NCBI GenBank assembly: GCA_012514255.1
Contig: JAAZAP010000109.1
Span: 1 to 17,931 of the forward strand
Direction: 5' to 3'
Source: Bacteroidales bacterium
GTDB taxonomy: Bacteria > Bacteroidota > Bacteroidia > Bacteroidales > VadinHA17
Length of the DNA stretch: 17,931 nt
A program made the translations under genes and the position numbers. Below are positions 15,835-17,931 of this stretch, in pieces. Every line of letters starts with the position of its first letter. Position 1 is the first letter of the stretch. A model generated the notes under the pieces. The model was not told the origin of the DNA. It did not search any database and saw only the letters and a list, made by a program, of their open reading frames with translations.

Positions 15835-17235
15835 ATGAAAGAACTTCTGCGGAACAAATACTTCAGGTTTGGCGTGGCAGGCGCACTGTACCTGCTGTGG
15901 GTCATCTGGGTGGGCAACTACTGGCTGCTGCTCGGCCTCCCTATAGTCTTTGACATTTACGTCAGCAAAAAGGTTAACTGGGCGTTCTGGAAAAAACGGA
16001 ACAGCAAGAACAGTACACTGATAGAATGGCTTGATGCACTGATCTTTGCCGTGATTGCTGTGACTCTTATCAATATTTTCCTGTTCCAGAATTACCGCAT
16101 TCCGACCCCCTCAATGGAAAAGACCCTGCTGGTGGGTGATCATCTTGCTGTCAGTAAGGTGGCCTACGGACCCAGGATGCCCAACACGCCCCTCGCGTTT
16201 CCCTTTACCCAGCATACTTTACCGCTCACCGGGGGCAAGGGCAAATCATGGTCTGACCTGGTCCACTGGAAATACAAGAGACTCAAGGGATTTGGCCATG
16301 TGAAGAATGATGATATCGTTGTTTTCAATTTCCCGGCCGGGGATACTGTCTGTCTTGAACAGCAGGCAATAAGCTATTATGAGATTCTCCGTGACCGCAC
16401 TGAAATGCTTACAAAGGAAGATATCAGGGCTGGAAGGCCGTTGAAGAGCAAGGAAGAATATTACAGCCAGGCCAGGCAGATGATCTGGAATGAGTATACC
16501 GTTATCTACAGGCCTGTTGACAGACGCGATAACTATGTAAAACGATGCGTAGGCATTCCGGGAGACACCGTAAGTATTATCGGCGGAAAGCTCTATGTTA
16601 ATGGCGCTGAAGCCCCGGTCCATGATTCCCAGCAGACATCCTACTATGTCCGCACTAACGGTACTCGCATCAACCCGAAGGCGTTTGAAAGAATGGGGAT
16701 ATCAAAGTCTGACCAGTCACTCATGCTCTCCGGAACTGTTTACAGGCTCCCGCTGACAGCAAAGAATGCCGAACTTATTTCAGGCTTTGCCAATGTGACA
16801 GGTATTGAGGCCGACTACCGGAGACCGGGTGAATACTCCCCTGCTGTCTTTCCCCATGATACTCAGTACAGGTGGAACGAGGACCACTTTGGCCCCCTCT
16901 GGATTCCGAAAAAGGGAACCACGGTGAAACTCGATCTTTCCAACATCAGCTTCTATACCTCCGTGATAGATATCTACGAGGAGAATGAACTGGAGGTGCG
17001 TGACTCGGTGATCTATATCAACGGTACGCCGGCTGACAGCTACACATTCAAGATGGATTACTACTGGATGATGGGCGATAACCGGCATGACTCGGCTGAC
17101 TCACGCTTCTGGGGCTTTGTGCCTGAAGATCATATAGTGGGCCGGCCGGTGCTTGTATGGCTCTCTGTGGACAAGGAGGCACAGGGCTTCAAAAAGATAA
17201 GGTTCAAAAGATTCTTCAAGGGAGCCAGGAGGTGA
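15835..17235 (+). CDS. lepB: Signal peptidase I, enlarged Bacteroidota type
   Basis: Signal peptidase I cleaves signal peptides from exported preproteins on the outer face of the inner membrane; the secreted proteins in this window would be its substrates, while the lipoprotein would be processed by signal peptidase II. The 466 residues include two membrane segments (about 14-41 and 66-84). The catalytic S93 is in RIPTPSMEKTL, the general-base K236 in NYVKRCVGIPGDTV, and the box-E motif GDNRHDSADSRFWGFVP is near 413-429. The Ser-Lys distance is 143 residues, against about 55 in E. coli, and a further insertion of about 170 residues lies between box D and box E, so both loops are enlarged, as is usual in this phylum. 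The gene has its own -7 box and a terminator 65 bp after the stop. Confidence 0.94.
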   Translation: MKELLRNKYFRFGVAGALYLLWVIWVGNYWLLLGLPIVFDIYVSKKVNWAFWKKRNSKNSTLIEWLDALIFAVIAVTLINIFLFQNYRIPTPSMEKTLLVGDHLAVSKVAYGPRMPNTPLAFPFTQHTLPLTGGKGKSWSDLVHWKYKRLKGFGHVKNDDIVVFNFPAGDTVCLEQQAISYYEILRDRTEMLTKEDIRAGRPLKSKEEYYSQARQMIWNEYTVIYRPVDRRDNYVKRCVGIPGDTVSIIGGKLYVNGAEAPVHDSQQTSYYVRTNGTRINPKAFERMGISKSDQSLMLSGTVYRLPLTAKNAELISGFANVTGIEADYRRPGEYSPAVFPHDTQYRWNEDHFGPLWIPKKGTTVKLDLSNISFYTSVIDIYEENELEVRDSVIYINGTPADSYTFKMDYYWMMGDNRHDSADSRFWGFVPEDHIVGRPVLVWLSVDKEAQGFKKIRFKRFFKGARR

Positions 17236-17289
17236 TATGCGATTGCCGGTTCCCGGTAGTCAGATTCGCAAATCGCATATCGCAAATCG
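17234..17289. repeat. Intergenic inverted and tandem repeat after lepB
   Basis: GATATGCGATT (17234-17244, starting within the lepB stop codon) and AATCGCATATC (17271-17281) form a perfect 11-bp inverted repeat around a 26-bp loop. The right arm is interleaved with two copies of TCGCAAATCG (17266-17275 and 17280-17289) 14 bp apart. The whole sits directly before the terminator and resembles a dispersed intergenic element, but only one copy is present in this window. Confidence 0.6.
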
Positions 17290-17299
17290 AAAATAAAAA

Positions 17300-17323
17300 A
17301 GCGGGCCGCAGCCCGCTCTTTTT
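17300..17323. terminator. Bidirectional intrinsic terminator between lepB and rplT
   Basis: A 7-bp stem counting the flanking A-T pair (GCGGGC at 17301-17306 with GCCCGC at 17311-17316) has a 4-nt loop, a run of A's on the left (17295-17300) and T's on the right (17319-17325). It serves lepB on + and, read leftward, rplT on -. It lies only a few bases beyond the rplT stop. Confidence 0.88.
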
Positions 17324-17671
17324 TTATTCCTTGACTTTATCCACGATCGCCTTGAAGGCTTCGGGGTGATTCATTGCAAGATCGGCCAGGGTCTTGCGGT
17401 TAAGGGAGATACCCTTTTTCTCAAGCCCTCCGATAAACTGTGAGTAGCTCATTCCGTGAAGACGAGCCCCGGCGTTGATCCTCTGGATCCACAGTGCGCG
17501 GAACTGGCCCTTCTTGTCTTTACGGTCACGGTAAGAATAGGTAAGACCCTTCTCAAGTACGTTCTTGGCAACGGTATAGACGTTAGCATTGTTGCCAAAA
17601 TACCCCTTTGTCTGTTTTAAGATCTTCTTCCTTCTTGCCTTCGATGCTGGTGCGTTTGTTGCTCTTGGCAT
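17324..17671 (-). CDS. rplT: 50S ribosomal protein L20
   Basis: L20 binds 23S rRNA early in large-subunit assembly. The 115-residue basic protein is the normal size. Its N-terminal tail ([19 protein letters not shown]) is followed by the family blocks [56 protein letters not shown] and NRKTLADLA. It is downstream of rpmI on the same strand with 101 bp between them, the usual infC-rpmI-rplT order, although infC lies outside the window. In several bacteria L20 represses this operon by binding its own mRNA; the 101-bp leader could hold such a site, but I see no convincing structure there. Confidence 0.98.
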   Translation of the reverse strand: MPRATNAPASKARRKKILKQTKGYFGNNANVYTVAKNVLEKGLTYSYRDRKDKKGQFRALWIQRINAGARLHGMSYSQFIGGLEKKGISLNRKTLADLAMNHPEAFKAIVDKVKE

Positions 17672-17772
17672 TTTGTTTTCTCTTTTTCGGATGTAAGCGC
17701 CTCTGCAGGTCTTTTATGCTTCACACCCCGGTTTATAATTCTGTTGATTAACTCCCTGACAGGTGGTAAACA

Positions 17773-17931
17773 CTACTTCAGTCCGAGCAGAAGCTTTACG
17801 TTCTTCTCGTCAGCCTTGCTCACCTGTCCGTCATACGTAAGATTTCTCTTGCGCTTGGTTGACTTCTTGGTAAGGATATGGCTCTTGTAAGCATGCTTAC
17901 GCTTGATCTTACCTGTACCGGTCAAAGAAAA
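17773..17931 (-). CDS. rpmI: 50S ribosomal protein L35, C-terminal part (5' end outside window)
   Basis: The frame reads leftward from the window edge for 52 codons to a TAG at 17775-17773. It gives the basic L35 sequence: [18 protein letters not shown], then [13 protein letters not shown], ending [10 protein letters not shown]35 is usually about 65 residues, so around 13 N-terminal residues lie beyond the right edge. It is a small protein of the large ribosomal subunit. It precedes rplT on the same strand, the standard pair, and the two are surely co-transcribed. Confidence 0.95.
   Translation of the reverse strand, partial: FSLTGTGKIKRKHAYKSHILTKKSTKRKRNLTYDGQVSKADEKNVKLLLGLK

Noticed and set aside
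17234..17289. The clustered repeats after lepB as a CRISPR fragment
   Set aside because: Only two 10-bp copies 14 bp apart, no spacers of proper length and no cas genes.
17672..17772. Possible L20-binding operator between rpmI and rplT
   Set aside because: Only very short pairings such as CCTG-T-CAGG are visible; nothing resembles a convincing pseudoknot or rRNA mimic.

Overview
The window looks like ordinary chromosome from a member of the Bacteroidota, probably a Bacteroidales-like lineage with roughly 50% G+C. Four genes have a TAnnTTTG-type -7 box a short way upstream of the start codon, and one of these also has a TTTG box 19 bp further upstream. Translation starts lack clear Shine-Dalgarno sequences. 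The sigma/anti-sigma pair, the long signal peptidase I and the two-repeat YegP protein are also typical of that phylum. No tRNA, rRNA or CRISPR array was seen, and no gene-free stretch exceeds about 240 bp.

Layout, left to right. Positions 1-206 are the C-terminal end of an IS630-type transposase cut by the window edge, followed by a strong bidirectional terminator. Next is an exported M28 zinc peptidase (-), divergent from mutS2 (+). A G+C-rich hairpin patch precedes an exported protein that joins two molybdopterin-oxidoreductase-like domains to a complete Ntn-hydrolase isoaspartyl peptidase/asparaginase; this fusion is the most unusual gene here. A leftward operon follows: an ECF sigma factor, a one-TM anti-sigma-like protein and an exported repeat protein, coupled by 4-nt and 20-nt gene overlaps. 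Then come a five-TM unknown membrane protein, rocD (ornithine aminotransferase) and trmD, all leftward.

Divergent from trmD is a YegP-type protein (+) that abuts, with no intervening base, a convergent lipoprotein amidohydrolase (-). An MFS transporter and the signal peptidase lepB follow on +. The right edge holds the ribosomal protein pair rpmI-rplT on -, convergent with lepB across a bidirectional terminator and a palindromic intergenic repeat.

Most genes are housekeeping (mismatch-type ATPase, tRNA methylation, protein export, ribosome) or envelope functions (peptidase, asparaginase fusion, amidohydrolase, transporter). The exported hydrolases fit a peptide- and amino-acid-scavenging lifestyle, but that is inference. 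I found no convincing new defence or mobile system. The strongest leads are the fusion protein, the sigma-factor operon with nested inverted repeats upstream, and the intergenic repeat after lepB.
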